DNA of 64,000 bases, from contig MU004246.1 of assembly GCA_010405405.1 (NCBI GenBank), positions 248,001-312,000 of the forward strand. Reading direction: 5' to 3'. Of this stretch, positions 9,488 to 19,850 are shown piece by piece. Position numbers and translations under genes: made by a program. Under the pieces are notes generated by a model. That model searched no databases. It was not told where the DNA came from and saw nothing but the letters and a program-made list of their open reading frames with translations. Source of the DNA: Microthyrium microscopicum (taxonomy: Eukaryota > Ascomycota > Dothideomycetes > Microthyriales > Microthyriaceae). The number at the start of each line of letters is the position of its first letter. Position 1 is the first letter of the stretch.

Positions 9488-11133
9488 TGTTGCGGTTTCT
9501 TGGAAGTGACAAATGCAGCAAGGGGATGAAGCTGTGAAGCAAGGCCTCGTAAGTGGCCAGAGTATGGTCAACGAGAAGACGCTGGTGGGCGACAAGTTGA
9601 CTTACAATGAAGAAGTGCGACTGATTCTTGGTGTGCTGCAACGATGGTGTCGCTTGGCCAAGGATTTTAGGATGAGGTCTTACACACAGACAACCTTGCG
9701 ATTTGTTTGACCAAAGGAAGCTGTCGGGGAAAGGAAGCGAAGTGGAGTTGCAAAGAAAAGTTCATGGGAGGATTGTGCGTATAGTCTAGGCAGCAGCGAA
9801 GTGTGAGTTCGTGAGTTACTCCCAAGATAGCAGTTGCGGCCATCGTGCCTGCCTTTCTCGTATGTTTTGTTCGCTCCTGCCCTCTGGAAATCAGCGAAGA
9901 CTCAAGAGTCGCATGCGAGAGAGAATTAGTGATCAATATCACATTTTACAAGATCAGAAAGTAATCATACCAAGGGTTTTCTCAGTCAGTTACATTCTGA
10001 ATATCAATGATTGAATTACGCGCCATTCCAACTCTGCACCGGCGAACTGCATCGATTGTACTAATCAAGAAGAGCTAATGAGATTGGGTGCATCTCTATC
10101 TCCCCCATCTCCTCTAATGCTGAGGTGTCTAGAACTATTTCAGTCGTTATAATGGTAAAATAAGTCGAATGAGCATCAAGTCGTGGTATGGAAAATGTAG
10201 AGGTCTCCGGAATTTTCTCAGCCTGGTATCTCAGCCTGATAGGGGAAGCGACTTCCCAATTAGGTCTAGACGAGAGATGTATGACGTCAACCATGGAGAA
10301 GTTAAATCAACCACAAGACCTGAACGACACAGCCTTGCCCATACACACCCTCCACCTTCCTCGGTCGCTTCTGATCATCCGGTCGCATGGCTTGGCTTCC
10401 TTCGCGAACCCTCTTCTAACGCTCGTTCGCTCCTTGACCTGCATGTCTTGCCTTTGTCCATAGCCTTTGATTCGACCACTTACGCCGTTTTTCACCACTT
10501 CCCCACAACATTCCAAGCAAGCACTTTTGACCGTTGTGGAGGTAGTTCACCTGCTATTTTCGAAGTATCTGCCTTGCATGGTTCTCGCGCGTTCTCCGAG
10601 CCTATTACCAATTCTTGATCCTGTACCTGGACCGTCCATGCCTGGTGCCGCAATAAGTACCAGTCATACATTTTGAAGGTTTAACGAGTGTATTAGCAGT
10701 ATATGTTGCAGGGAAATAGAACAAGCCTCGGATGTATATATACTTATCTACAAGTCATCTCGATTGTTGTTCCCTGATCTTCACAGTCTGAGGTACAACA
10801 TTGCTGATTCTGCCCATCTCTGCCTCGTCCACCCCGTGTTACGTCACAAGCCTCTATTTTGAGCAATACACCCACTTCCTGTATCTCACAAGGGACTTTA
10901 TCACCAAGGAAATTGGACCAAACCGTATCTATTTGCAGCAAAAATCCTGTTTATCAAGTCTTGGCTTTAAAGCACGTTATTCACAACTTCACAAGCCTCA
11001 CACCGGAGTGTTCCTACTATCACTCCATATCTCTGCCAATCCACCGAAGCTTTCAGTATCCCTCCTTCTCATCTCCGTGAAAATCATAACAACCAAGAGC
11101 TTGGATAATTGACAACCCCTAATATCGCCCACC
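9488..11133. other. 1.6-kb intergenic region
   Basis: Upstream of two divergent genes. Open frames at 10169-10618 and 10188-10463 lack domains, biased composition or good start context, so I treat them as chance. The pyrimidine-rich and AC-rich stretch 10980-11130 resembles a fungal leader before the ATG at 11134. Confidence 0.5.
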
Positions 11134-11703
11134 ATGAATGGCTACGCACAGAGCATGCCAGCGCAGCAGTCGCAATATAATCAATACTACTCTACCTCAC
11201 CACAAAACCCCAGCCAATGGCCCCAGCAACAACAGGACCATCAACAACAGGACCATCAACAACAACTTCAACCTCAACTCCAGCCTCAGCCATCTCAGCA
11301 ATTCAATTCATTCCCATACGCTCCCCAGACTCCTCAACCACCAACAGCTCTACAACCGCAGGGCTTCCAACCACAAAACTTTCAACAACCTCCACAACAA
11401 AACATGCCACCAGCATACAACTACCAACCCGATCCATATCGGCCCAATCCCCCAGGCCAACTAGTCAGTTATGCACCATCGCAGAACGATTCTCTCCGCC
11501 CACCAAGAGAACAGCGTCGACGAAGTTCGCAGAGCTCTACCCATTCTGGAAAATCTCACCATTCACACCATTCGCATCATTCGCACCAGTCTGATCATTC
11601 ACATCATTCACATCGTGATGATACCAAGAGGGCTTCCCTGGGAGACACACTATTTCTGATGTGGGATGCTTTCAAGGGTGCTTTTGATCGACGAAGAGTC
11701 TAG
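11134..11703 (+). CDS. Gln/Pro-rich and His/Ser-rich protein, 189 residues
   Basis: An uninterrupted frame with a good start context (CACCATGAAT). Residues 1-110 are dominated by Gln, Pro, Asn and Tyr (QQQQDHQQQDHQQQLQPQLQ region). Residues ~130-165 contain repeated SHHSHHSHHSH and then DHSHHSH, which could bind metal or simply be disordered. The last ~25 residues, KRASLGDTLFLMWDAFKGAF ending DRRRV, are ordered, amphipathic and look conserved. They are probably the functional part and may bind a membrane or a partner. This is a low-complexity fungal protein whose family I cannot name. The frame is much better than chance because composition is coherent along its length. Confidence 0.7.
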   Translation: MNGYAQSMPAQQSQYNQYYSTSPQNPSQWPQQQQDHQQQDHQQQLQPQLQPQPSQQFNSFPYAPQTPQPPTALQPQGFQPQNFQQPPQQNMPPAYNYQPDPYRPNPPGQLVSYAPSQNDSLRPPREQRRRSSQSSTHSGKSHHSHHSHHSHQSDHSHHSHRDDTKRASLGDTLFLMWDAFKGAFDRRRV

Positions 11704-13331
11704 CTTGTCATGACCGGATGAGGTACAGTGAGCGGGGATATGATAGATATACGATTTTTTTGTCTGCTTTGACGATACCCATGAGAATTTGGTAGGATAG
11801 CGGACGGTTAATGAAGTCACTATACACGTGTGTAACAGTATATATGTACAAGAGTGGGATGCGAGGTGGGATTTATCGTGCAACATACCAGCTGCGGCCT
11901 TGAAGCAACTGGATTTGCCAAGCGCACGTAACTCAGTAACATGTAATGTAGCAGATCGACATTTTTAAACAAACATTTTGAATGTCAGCTTATTTCCAGT
12001 AAACATCAAGGACCGATAGGCTGGGCATTTTATTCTCCACGTGCACTGATTCTTTGACGCTTTTGGGTTTTGGGGTGGACTTTGGCGGTTCGACTCGGGG
12101 CAACACCAAATTTGGGAGAATGATGGAATTGTAATGAATGCGTTCGTCCGTATTTTGAGTTGGAAACTCACTAATTCTTGAAGACCAATTCTCTGGAATA
12201 CTGCTTATGGTGGTGTGGAGCTACAGTGATGATGCGACGCCGGCTAGGAGGATTTACTGAACTTGACCAAGTTATACGCGGATAAGCTCAGGAACGTTGG
12301 GATACCATAGATGCGCGATCAATTCAACCATTGTCGAAATACCTCTGCTGCGCGTTCTGTGCTACCCAGGCTGGAAAATGGCCATCTTTTCAATCGCACC
12401 TACGACGCCGTTAATTGGTTGCACTTCTTAGAATAATCGGTTATTATTGGCTGATAATCTCTTGGCAAAGAACATCAAAATGTCGACCAATCAACTCAGC
12501 CAAATAGTGCCATTGCAACCAATTAGCTTAGTTGAGCGATGCCCTACTTCTGAGAGCAATTTTCCAGCCTGGGTAGCACAGAACGCGCAGCAGAGGTAAG
12601 TAAACTTTTCAACTGAAGGATAAACGGAGAAGAAATGGAGTGATTTAGCTGGTTGGTCACAAAGTAGAACAAAACCCTGAAGTGTTACAACGACAAGAAC
12701 ATTTGCTTCATCTTCGACAATGTTAAAACCCAAGGGCCAATTATTTCCATGTTTCAACAATCTTTGGCTTCCCAATGGACTACTTGCATCGAGATACTTC
12801 AGTAGCCTATTGATTCACTGGCCAGACTCTTCATAACAGTCCCTCTCAAGATTTGGTACAATTTGTACCAAGAGACATGACAAGCTCACGATGATATTGA
12901 GGATAGCCAAGAGAAATGTTCTAGGACAGCAATGTTTCATGATATTTTGCACACTCAAGTCCGAATCGTTTCTCACCAATATTGATTATTGTCATATGTT
13001 CATGTTCAAGCAATGTTTCTCACCAGCATATGCTTCTGGAATAAGCATTCATGACACAGCTAAACCGCTGCAGACTTGTAAACATTTCTCAGACGAAAGC
13101 TGAAATGTACACCCACTCCCAAAGTCTTGGTATCTGAAAGACTTCCACTTTCCAGCCCACTCACTTTCCTGCTTGCTGCTGGCTTTGTAGTGGTCCAAAA
13201 TTGGGACCAAAACACACAATCGAAAGCGCAGCATCACCTGCAGAGATATTGCTTCCATCAATGTAACATTCTTTGGCTTCGACAAATACTCCATCAGCGT
13301 CGAGTTGAAAATAATCTTCTAATCCGTGGCC
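11704..13331. other. 1.6-kb intergenic region with an inverted repeat
   Basis: Upstream of the ZIP gene. It contains the 39-bp inverted repeat described separately. Minus frames at 12491-12775 and 13049-13294 have no domain and no plausible exon partners. The repeated ATGTTT/CAATGTTTC words around 12930-13020 may be promoter sequence. Confidence 0.5.
12340..12598. repeat. Long perfect inverted repeat (39-bp arms, 181-bp loop)
   Basis: The arm at 12340-12378 (TACCTCTGCTGCGCGTTCTG...CTGGAAAA) is matched exactly by its reverse complement at 12560-12598. Further inside, TTAATTGGTTGCA (12410-12423) is matched imperfectly by TGCAACCAATTA (12515-12526), so the fold continues with mismatches. The whole unit is about 260 bp. 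It has no coding content and no clear target duplication. It could be a foldback element or the remains of an inverted duplication, and the transcript would form a long hairpin. Confidence 0.85.
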
Positions 13332-14973
13332 ATGGCCGCTGCCACAGCATCACGGCTTATGCCAGCCATAATATCAACAATCATTCCCGCCATTCCCATG
13401 GGACCACAGCCAACTGCGCCAGTATTACAATCCACGCCCTCTAGTATACCGTTCAACAACCCTCTATCAACTTCAGAAAGTGTCGAAAATGTACGACCAT
13501 CTTGTGGATCTAAAGCAAGGAAAGTTGACTACGACATTACAATTCATGCCGTTGGTTTGCGTACGATTCAGCCCACGTATTCCTAGTAGAGCAGTCACTG
13601 ACCTTGTTCTAGTCCTCGTTCTTCTATTCAGTTGCTTTGGAGCAGGATTTCCGGTTCTAGCGAAAAAGGTAAAATGGCTGCGTATACCGCCTCGAGCTTT
13701 TTTTGCGTGCAAGCATTTTGGAACTGGAGTCTTGATTGCAACGGCATTTGTGCATTTACTTCCTACCGCATTTCGGTCTCTTAACAACCCATGTCTACCG
13801 GAGTTATTTACAGAAAAATATCCAGCTTTGCCAGGAGTTATCGCCATGTTTTCACTATTTTGTCTCTTTACTGTTGAGTTGTGGATGCATACGAAAATGC
13901 CACACTCTCACAATCACGGCAGCGCAACAGGAGAAGAATTCTCAGGCACGCCTTTACCAGCTCGAAATCTTCCACCAGTGCGGAACGAAAAGACCGAGCC
14001 TATACAGCCACCGCAGAGTACCGAAATACCCCATGCTCTAACTCATGATGAGCCAGTGATCAACCGCAGCAGATTCAGCACCTCAAACGCATCAACCCAC
14101 TCCACAACATCCTACGCATCCACCGACATGCTCAACAAAGAAGCCAGAAGCTCAGAAGCACAAAAAGACACAGAAGAACCACGCTGGTTCACTTCCTTCC
14201 GCAAACAATACGAAAAACAACGAGAATCAATGCTCAAGCGCATCTCTCGATCCACGCCCCGCCCAATATCAACAGAAGAAGATTTGGAAAGACAAACCGC
14301 AGTATCCAATCTCGTCGCCGCCGAACAACAAGAATCACACAGTCTTGGCGTAGTGGACTACGATCCAGAGACCGTTGATCCAGCTATCTATAAGAAAATG
14401 TCTATGGAAATCACACTCATCGAGGGAGGTATTCTCTTCCACTCTATCTTCGTGGGTATGACTGTATCGATCACTACGGAAGGCTTCCTGATCCTCCTCA
14501 TCGCCATCCTCTTCCACCAAACGTTCGAAGGTCTTGGTCTGGGATCTAGAATTGCAGCAGTGCCGTATCCAAAAGGGAGTTGGAAGCCGTGGTTATTGGT
14601 GTTTGCGTTTGGGACTACGGCGCCGATTGGACAGGCGATTGGATTGGCGACGCATAATTCTTATGATCCGAATAGTGCGTTTGCGCTCATTTTGGTGGGG
14701 ACGTTCAATGCTATGTAAGTGCTGATCTTGTAGGTAGTGATATGAGTACTAATGGATCTAGTTCCTCCGGTCTTCTTATATACGCTGCTCTTGTTGATCT
14801 TCTGCAGCAGGATTTCTTTTCGGAGGAGGCGGATCGGCTTATGAGTTCGAGAAAGAAGGTTCAGGCTTTCATTTATGTGTTGATCGGTGGTAAGTTAAGC
14901 TCGCCGACGTGATATTTTCCAGAAACTAACATATGCAGCTGCGGCCATGGCGACTGTGGGCGCTTTTGCGTGA
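13332..14973 (+). CDS. ZIP-family zinc/iron transporter, four exons
   Basis: Proposed exons are 13332-13554, 13595-14714, 14762-14889 and 14939-14973, 501 residues in phase. Exon 1 ends with CGSKARKVDYDITIHAVG, the lumenal C-G-S and H-V/A segment before helix 1 of fungal ZIPs. Exon 2 gives FGAGFPVLAKKVKWL (helix 1), FFACKHFGTGVLIATAFVHL (helix 2 with the metal-site H) and a long loop holding HSHNHG. Helix 4 is HSIFVGMTVS and helix 5 is HQTFEGLGLGSR; the H and E of these two form the transport site. The later exons give NAISSGLLIYAALVDLL and the short end GAAAMATVGAFA. ZIPs bring Zn2+ or Fe2+ into the cytosol. The loop is unusually long (about 180 residues). Intron 1 would be only 40 nt with donor GTTTGC, so that junction is the weak point. 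Confidence 0.87.
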
Positions 14974-16104
14974 ATGCGTTTGCATACCTAGAATTGGATA
15001 GAGCGCTTTGTATTGTCGCTGACAGGTTCCCGAGCGAAATATAGAAGGGACGACCTGTACATACCCCTGCATTCAATAGCGAGTTTTTTGAATACATATC
15101 AGTTTTGTTGGTCAAATCATATTTCATTGTGCACAACCTGAGGAGTCTCTGAAGCATATATGATTGAACAAGCCAAAAAATATTGACACCGACATCAATT
15201 GATGACTTCATAATAGTCAGCGTGGAGATATCCAAAGTTTTCTCTAAAGATGCATATCAACCCTTGCATTTCGATTTATAAGGTAAACAAGGGGTAGACT
15301 TCTCGAACTGGAACTATCCAGACCGTGGAGGCACTGGATGTATTCTTTGCCACACCGAATATCTGTCTCTCAACAACAAAACTTTTTCATTCTCGGGCTA
15401 TGATACATACATGTTTTTATTTGATAGCAGTATTCAGGTCCAGCGAAAGGTTGACAGCCTACAAATCTTCAGTGACTCTTGAGTCTCTTCCCAGATTTTG
15501 GTTTTCTATGACCTGCCGTTAACGGACTATCAGTCTTCACAATTTGTTGTTCATACTGCAGGCTCTCCATGGTCAATATCTCCATTGTATATGCTAACTA
15601 GCGCCAACTTTGGCATTTATAAGCGGCATTCGCCATATTCTCCATGCGGGGATGCTTGAACTACTGCCGAATACCCGTCGAATAGCAATGCGTATAATGA
15701 CATTAGTGGAGTCCAAAGTAATAGCTAGCAAAAATGTATAAGAATGTCAAAGTCGTGAATTTACCTTATCACAGGTAGTTCATCCAGCGAGTGGGATCGC
15801 AACTTTCGATTCACTCAAACCACTCCTTGTGTGTGCCAGGCCTCGGAATTATTTCTACACTGCTTTGCGATTATTTTCAGAAGACATATTGCCCATGAGA
15901 TACTAGTAATTGTGTTCCAACGCACTAATTCAGCCACTATCACCGGATATAAGAGCATTCGAATTCGAGCTGAGTAAAAGAAGCTTATAAATAAAACACT
16001 TGCCGTGGAAGTCGAACTCGAGTACTTATAGCTGGCTTATCAGAAACAAGTCGCATTGCAACATATTCCCATTGAATACCTTCCGGATTGTGACCTACAT
16101 CATC
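14974..16104. other. 1.1-kb intergenic region
   Basis: 3' flank of the ZIP gene and promoter of the MFS gene. No gene, RNA or repeat is supported. Confidence 0.4.
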
Positions 16105-17614
16105 ATGGTCTTGAGCGAAGAAGCCGCATTATCCAAAGAGGAATTCTCTCCAGTGGAAGATGAAAAGACGGATTTTGAAAACTATGGGCGAGATGAGATG
16201 GGGGGAAAGGTTCAGCCAACCCAGTCTACATCTAAAATGTCAGAAATCGATCCGTTTGGAGAGCCACCGGATGGCGGATTAAATGCTTGGCTCAAGGTCT
16301 TTGGGTGTTTTCTTCTTTATTCCAACATATGGTTCGTATTCAGCTAGCTGAGAGCTTGATCCTTACAGATATCATTGCTCACATTTGATAGGGGCTTCAC
16401 ATTGTCGTTTGGAGCGTTCGAGGTGTACTACTCACACAATCTACTGAGCTCTTCATCACCATCTGCAATCTCCTGGATCGGAACCGTTCAATCCTGGTTC
16501 CTCATCATCGTTGGTGTTCTCTCAGGTCCATTGTTTGATCTTGGATACTTTAGACCCATGCTGTTTATTGGAAACTTTGGAGTTGTTTTTGGGATTTTCA
16601 TGCTCAGCATATCGACAACCTATTGGCAAGTCTTCCTTTCACAAGGAGTATGTATGGGACTTGGAGCAGGCCTACTCTATGTTCCTAGTATGGCGTTGAT
16701 TGGACTTTCATTTTCTAAGAAGAGATCACTAGCCCAAGGAATTGTTACCTCTGGTATTGCCGTTGGTATGTTTTTCAGCTGCTCAAATTGAAGTACACTT
16801 CGCTAATGATATCCTGACAGGAGGGATCTCTTACATCGTAGCCTTTGACAAGATGACTGCGACTAAAGGGTTTGGCTGGGCCGTCCGCACTATGGGCTTC
16901 GTTGCATTAGCAATCTGCATTATTGCATTTCCTGCTCTTCTCACTGGAACAAGTGCACTCGCCAAAGCGCGCACAAAACGAAAGCTTTTTGATCCTTCGG
17001 CATTCAAGGACTCGTCATTCAACGTATTCACATTATCATCGTTCTTCACATTTCTTGGCTACATTATACCATATTTCTACATACCATCGTTTGCCGAGGA
17101 CACATTGGGTATTTCCAGGGAATTTTCTTTATACATTCTCGTCTTCAGCGTCGCCGCATCGTTCCTAGGACGTCTCTCCGCCGGCCTTGTGGCTCATTAC
17201 CTTGGCCCTCTTCTCACATGGTTTTGCTGCGCTGCCATTTCCGGTGTTCTCAGTCTCGCCTGGATCGGAGTGAAAAATCAAAGCGGACTCATCACATTTG
17301 CGGTTTTCTGGGGATTTTGTTCAGCTGGTTTAGTGACTCTTCCTGCGGCCGTTTTCCCCTCCCTCTGTCCTGACCAAAGACGTCTGGGTACACGAGTAGG
17401 CATGTCGTGGGGAGTATCATCATTCGCATCACTTATTGGATCACCGATTGCTGGAGCCTTGTTGAAGCACAAAGTCACACATGGTAAGCAGGCCAGATCC
17501 AATTATCTTGGTCCTCAACTTTGGGGAGGATGTTGTTTGCTCGTGGGCGCGGGTATTATTCTGGTTTTGTTGTTGATGACCATGAAGCGTCGACGATCTA
17601 GCATATTCATATAG
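16105..17614 (+). CDS. MFS transporter, monocarboxylate-transporter type, three exons
   Basis: Exons 16105-16331, 16392-16765 and 16821-17614 join in phase to 464 residues. A ~50-residue acidic tail precedes EPPDGGLNAWLKVFGCF, the PDGG..AW signature that opens fungal MCT-like (SLC16-like) carriers. About twelve hydrophobic helices follow. Useful landmarks are SFGAFEVYY after helix 1, RPMLFIGNFGVVFG in the helix 2-3 region, FSKKRSLAQGIVTSGIAVGG at helix 5 and RLSAGLVAHYLGPL after helix 7. The C-terminus is short and basic (MKRRRSS). Family members move small carboxylates, riboflavin or secondary metabolites; the substrate here cannot be read from sequence. It is followed, 441 nt away on the same strand, by a cytochrome P450. 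This might be a functional pair, but there are no other pathway genes beside them. Confidence 0.85.
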
Positions 17615-18055
17615 GAAAATGAAAATGGTCCCCAGGTACTTACCGAAAACAAAAGTAAAAGTAAAAGATCACTATCATTGGCTTTTGCTTTGAGGCTGAT
17701 ATGGTTCACCCCTTCAGCTTCTCACGGACCAGCCTCAGCCTCAGCCTGATGATTGTGGATTTCGTTCCAATCAGTGCAAAGCTTGCTCTGCCGTAAAGCA
17801 AACTCACTGTTTTGTGTAAGTTCAAGCCGCCACTGATATGACTACAGCTGCATTGCTGATGTACAACCTGTTGAGTCGCTCCTTCCTCTTAAAGTAGCTC
17901 TTTCTGTGTAACACTTGCTCGTGTCTTACAACCCCACTTCTCCCCGGAAACTCATAACTACGGTATGAGATTCTCCATCTTTGGAACTAAGCAAACAAGT
18001 CTTCGGTTTCCTATGATCTTGTTCATACAACAAGCTGCCTGCCGGAAGAAAAAGA
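17615..18055. other. 441-bp spacer between MFS and P450 genes
   Basis: Both genes run in the plus direction, so this holds the MFS terminator and the P450 promoter. It contains short CAGCCTCAGCCTCAGCCT and AAAGTAAAAGTAAAAG tandems at 17732-17749 and 17653-17668. Nothing else is seen. Confidence 0.45.
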
Positions 18056-19850
18056 ATGACACTCCTAGACGTCATTAAGGCAGACGTTGGCCTATCGCCC
18101 ATCCATTTAGCCACCATCGTAGTTTTTTGTTTGGCAATACTTTACATAGGACTTGTACGACGACCAGCCTTCCCAGCGAGATCTCCAAAGATCATACGTG
18201 GCAATTGGCCTATAGTAGGCTCTCTCGGGTTTTGGCGCAAGCGATACGATTGGTGGATCGAGGCTGGAGAGCAAGCGGAAACGAAGAACTTTAGCTTTCA
18301 TGTTGGCAAGCATAGACTTGTTGGGACATTTAGTGAAGAGGGCCGAAAGACGTTTTTCAATCATAGACAGCTTGGCTTTACAGAAGGGTAAGACATTTCA
18401 TGAGCCCGTTGTGTGAATAGACTTTTAAGCTAACCTCGACTATCTAGATATGCGGTATTGTTTGGACAAAGGTTTCTGCTGAGGACCATCTAGCAGATCA
18501 AGTAATTAACAGGTTTAGTCCTTCATATGACGAGACGGGTAGCGACGAAGAACTACACTTGACGAACGATCATTTTCACCGTCGAATCGCTGCGTTGCTC
18601 AAGACGGAAAAGCTTGTTAAAGGTATGTCCCCCGATGTCCATTTTCATCCAGGTCCTGACCAGTCTCTAGTCCTTCCTACGTTGATTGCCGACGTTTCAT
18701 CTGGCTTGCAAGAACTCGCAGTCACTTCTCCTGACGAAACCGATCCATTCGACAGCATCTACAAATTGGTGTATCGACTCACGCTGAGAATAGTGGGAGC
18801 AACTGAAATTGCAGAGAGTCCACATTTGTCAGACCAGACACTACATCTATTTGGACAGATTGAACAGACTGCCAGGCCATACCAGATAATATGGCCATGG
18901 CTTCCATCGCCAGCATTGTTTACCAGATACTGGGCAGGGGCGAAAATGTACATGATCTTCTCAAAGATTCTGAATGCGAGAAAAAAGACTGAACAGAAGC
19001 TGGACGATCCATTGCAGTTCCTGGTCAACCAAGGTGACGATATCAGGCAAATAATCTCTGTGCGTCTATACAATCATATTTATCAGGGCTCCTCGTCGCC
19101 AAAAACTAACAATCCTAGTTCATCGTTGGAGCTTTGTTCGCAGGACAACTAAACAGCGGTTACAACGCTGCCTGGATTCTCTGTTACCTTGCGACCTATC
19201 CGCGCTGGCTCAACCAAGTTCGCAAAGAAGTCTCCGTCGTGGCTGACAAACATATTCCCGGCAGCGATACGCTTGTGCAGAAGCTCTCGAAACTCCCTCT
19301 GGAGGTCTGGGAACACGGCTTTCCCACCATCGAATTGTGTCTCCGTGAAAGTATAAGACTACAGCTACATGGCTCTGGATTCCGCAAAAATATAAGTGGC
19401 AAGGACGTTATCATTGACGATGAAGTGGTTCCACCAGGTAGTCTCTCCCATTCCAGCAATCTTGGACTATATTAATCACCAAATACTGACAATGGTCCAG
19501 GTGGCTTTCTAGTCTATCACTTTGGCCATCATCTACGAAACCAAGAGATCTACCAAGACCCCGAAAAATGGGAACCAGAGCGCTACCTTCCAGACAGAGC
19601 AGAAGACAAAAAGTCCCCAAACGCCTATGTCGGATGGGGTACGGGGAGACATCCATGCCTAGGCATGCGATTTGCGAAATTGGAGCAGAACATTATTGCG
19701 GCATTTTTCTGCGCAATCTTTGACTTTGAGCTCTTCGATTCTACTGGTGCTAAGATGGTCAACCCGCCAGAGCCTCAGGTGAATGCGTGGTCGGCTTGTG
19801 GGCCAGAAATGTCTGTGAAGTTGCGATATAAACCCAGGAACAAGGAATGA
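18056..19850 (+). CDS. Cytochrome P450, five exons, atypical I-helix
   Basis: Exons 18056-18387, 18448-18471, 18513-19059, 19119-19437 and 19501-19850 give 523 residues, all in phase. One membrane anchor lies at residues ~15-37 (ATIVVFCLAILYIGL). The K-helix has the ExxR motif in LRESIRLQ. The PERF-like segment is PERYLP. The heme loop is GWGTGRHPCLG, with the Cys ligand and Trp in place of the usual Phe. In the I-helix the usual A/G-G-x-D/E-T-T is replaced by FAGQLNSGYN, so the acid and the Thr that handle protons are missing. The nearest pattern I recall is the CYP7/8-like group, which also has Asn there. Exon 2 is only 24 nt, and intron 2 (18472-18511) is ~41 nt with donor GTTTCT, so that area is less sure. 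Substrate is unknown. Confidence 0.83.

Noticed and set aside
10169-10618. Plus frame of 149 codons upstream of the Gln-rich gene
   Set aside because: Shadow-like composition, overlapping other open frames, no domain.
12040-12110. GGTTCGACTC resembling a tRNA B box
   Set aside because: No A box, no acceptor stem and no T-stem pairing.
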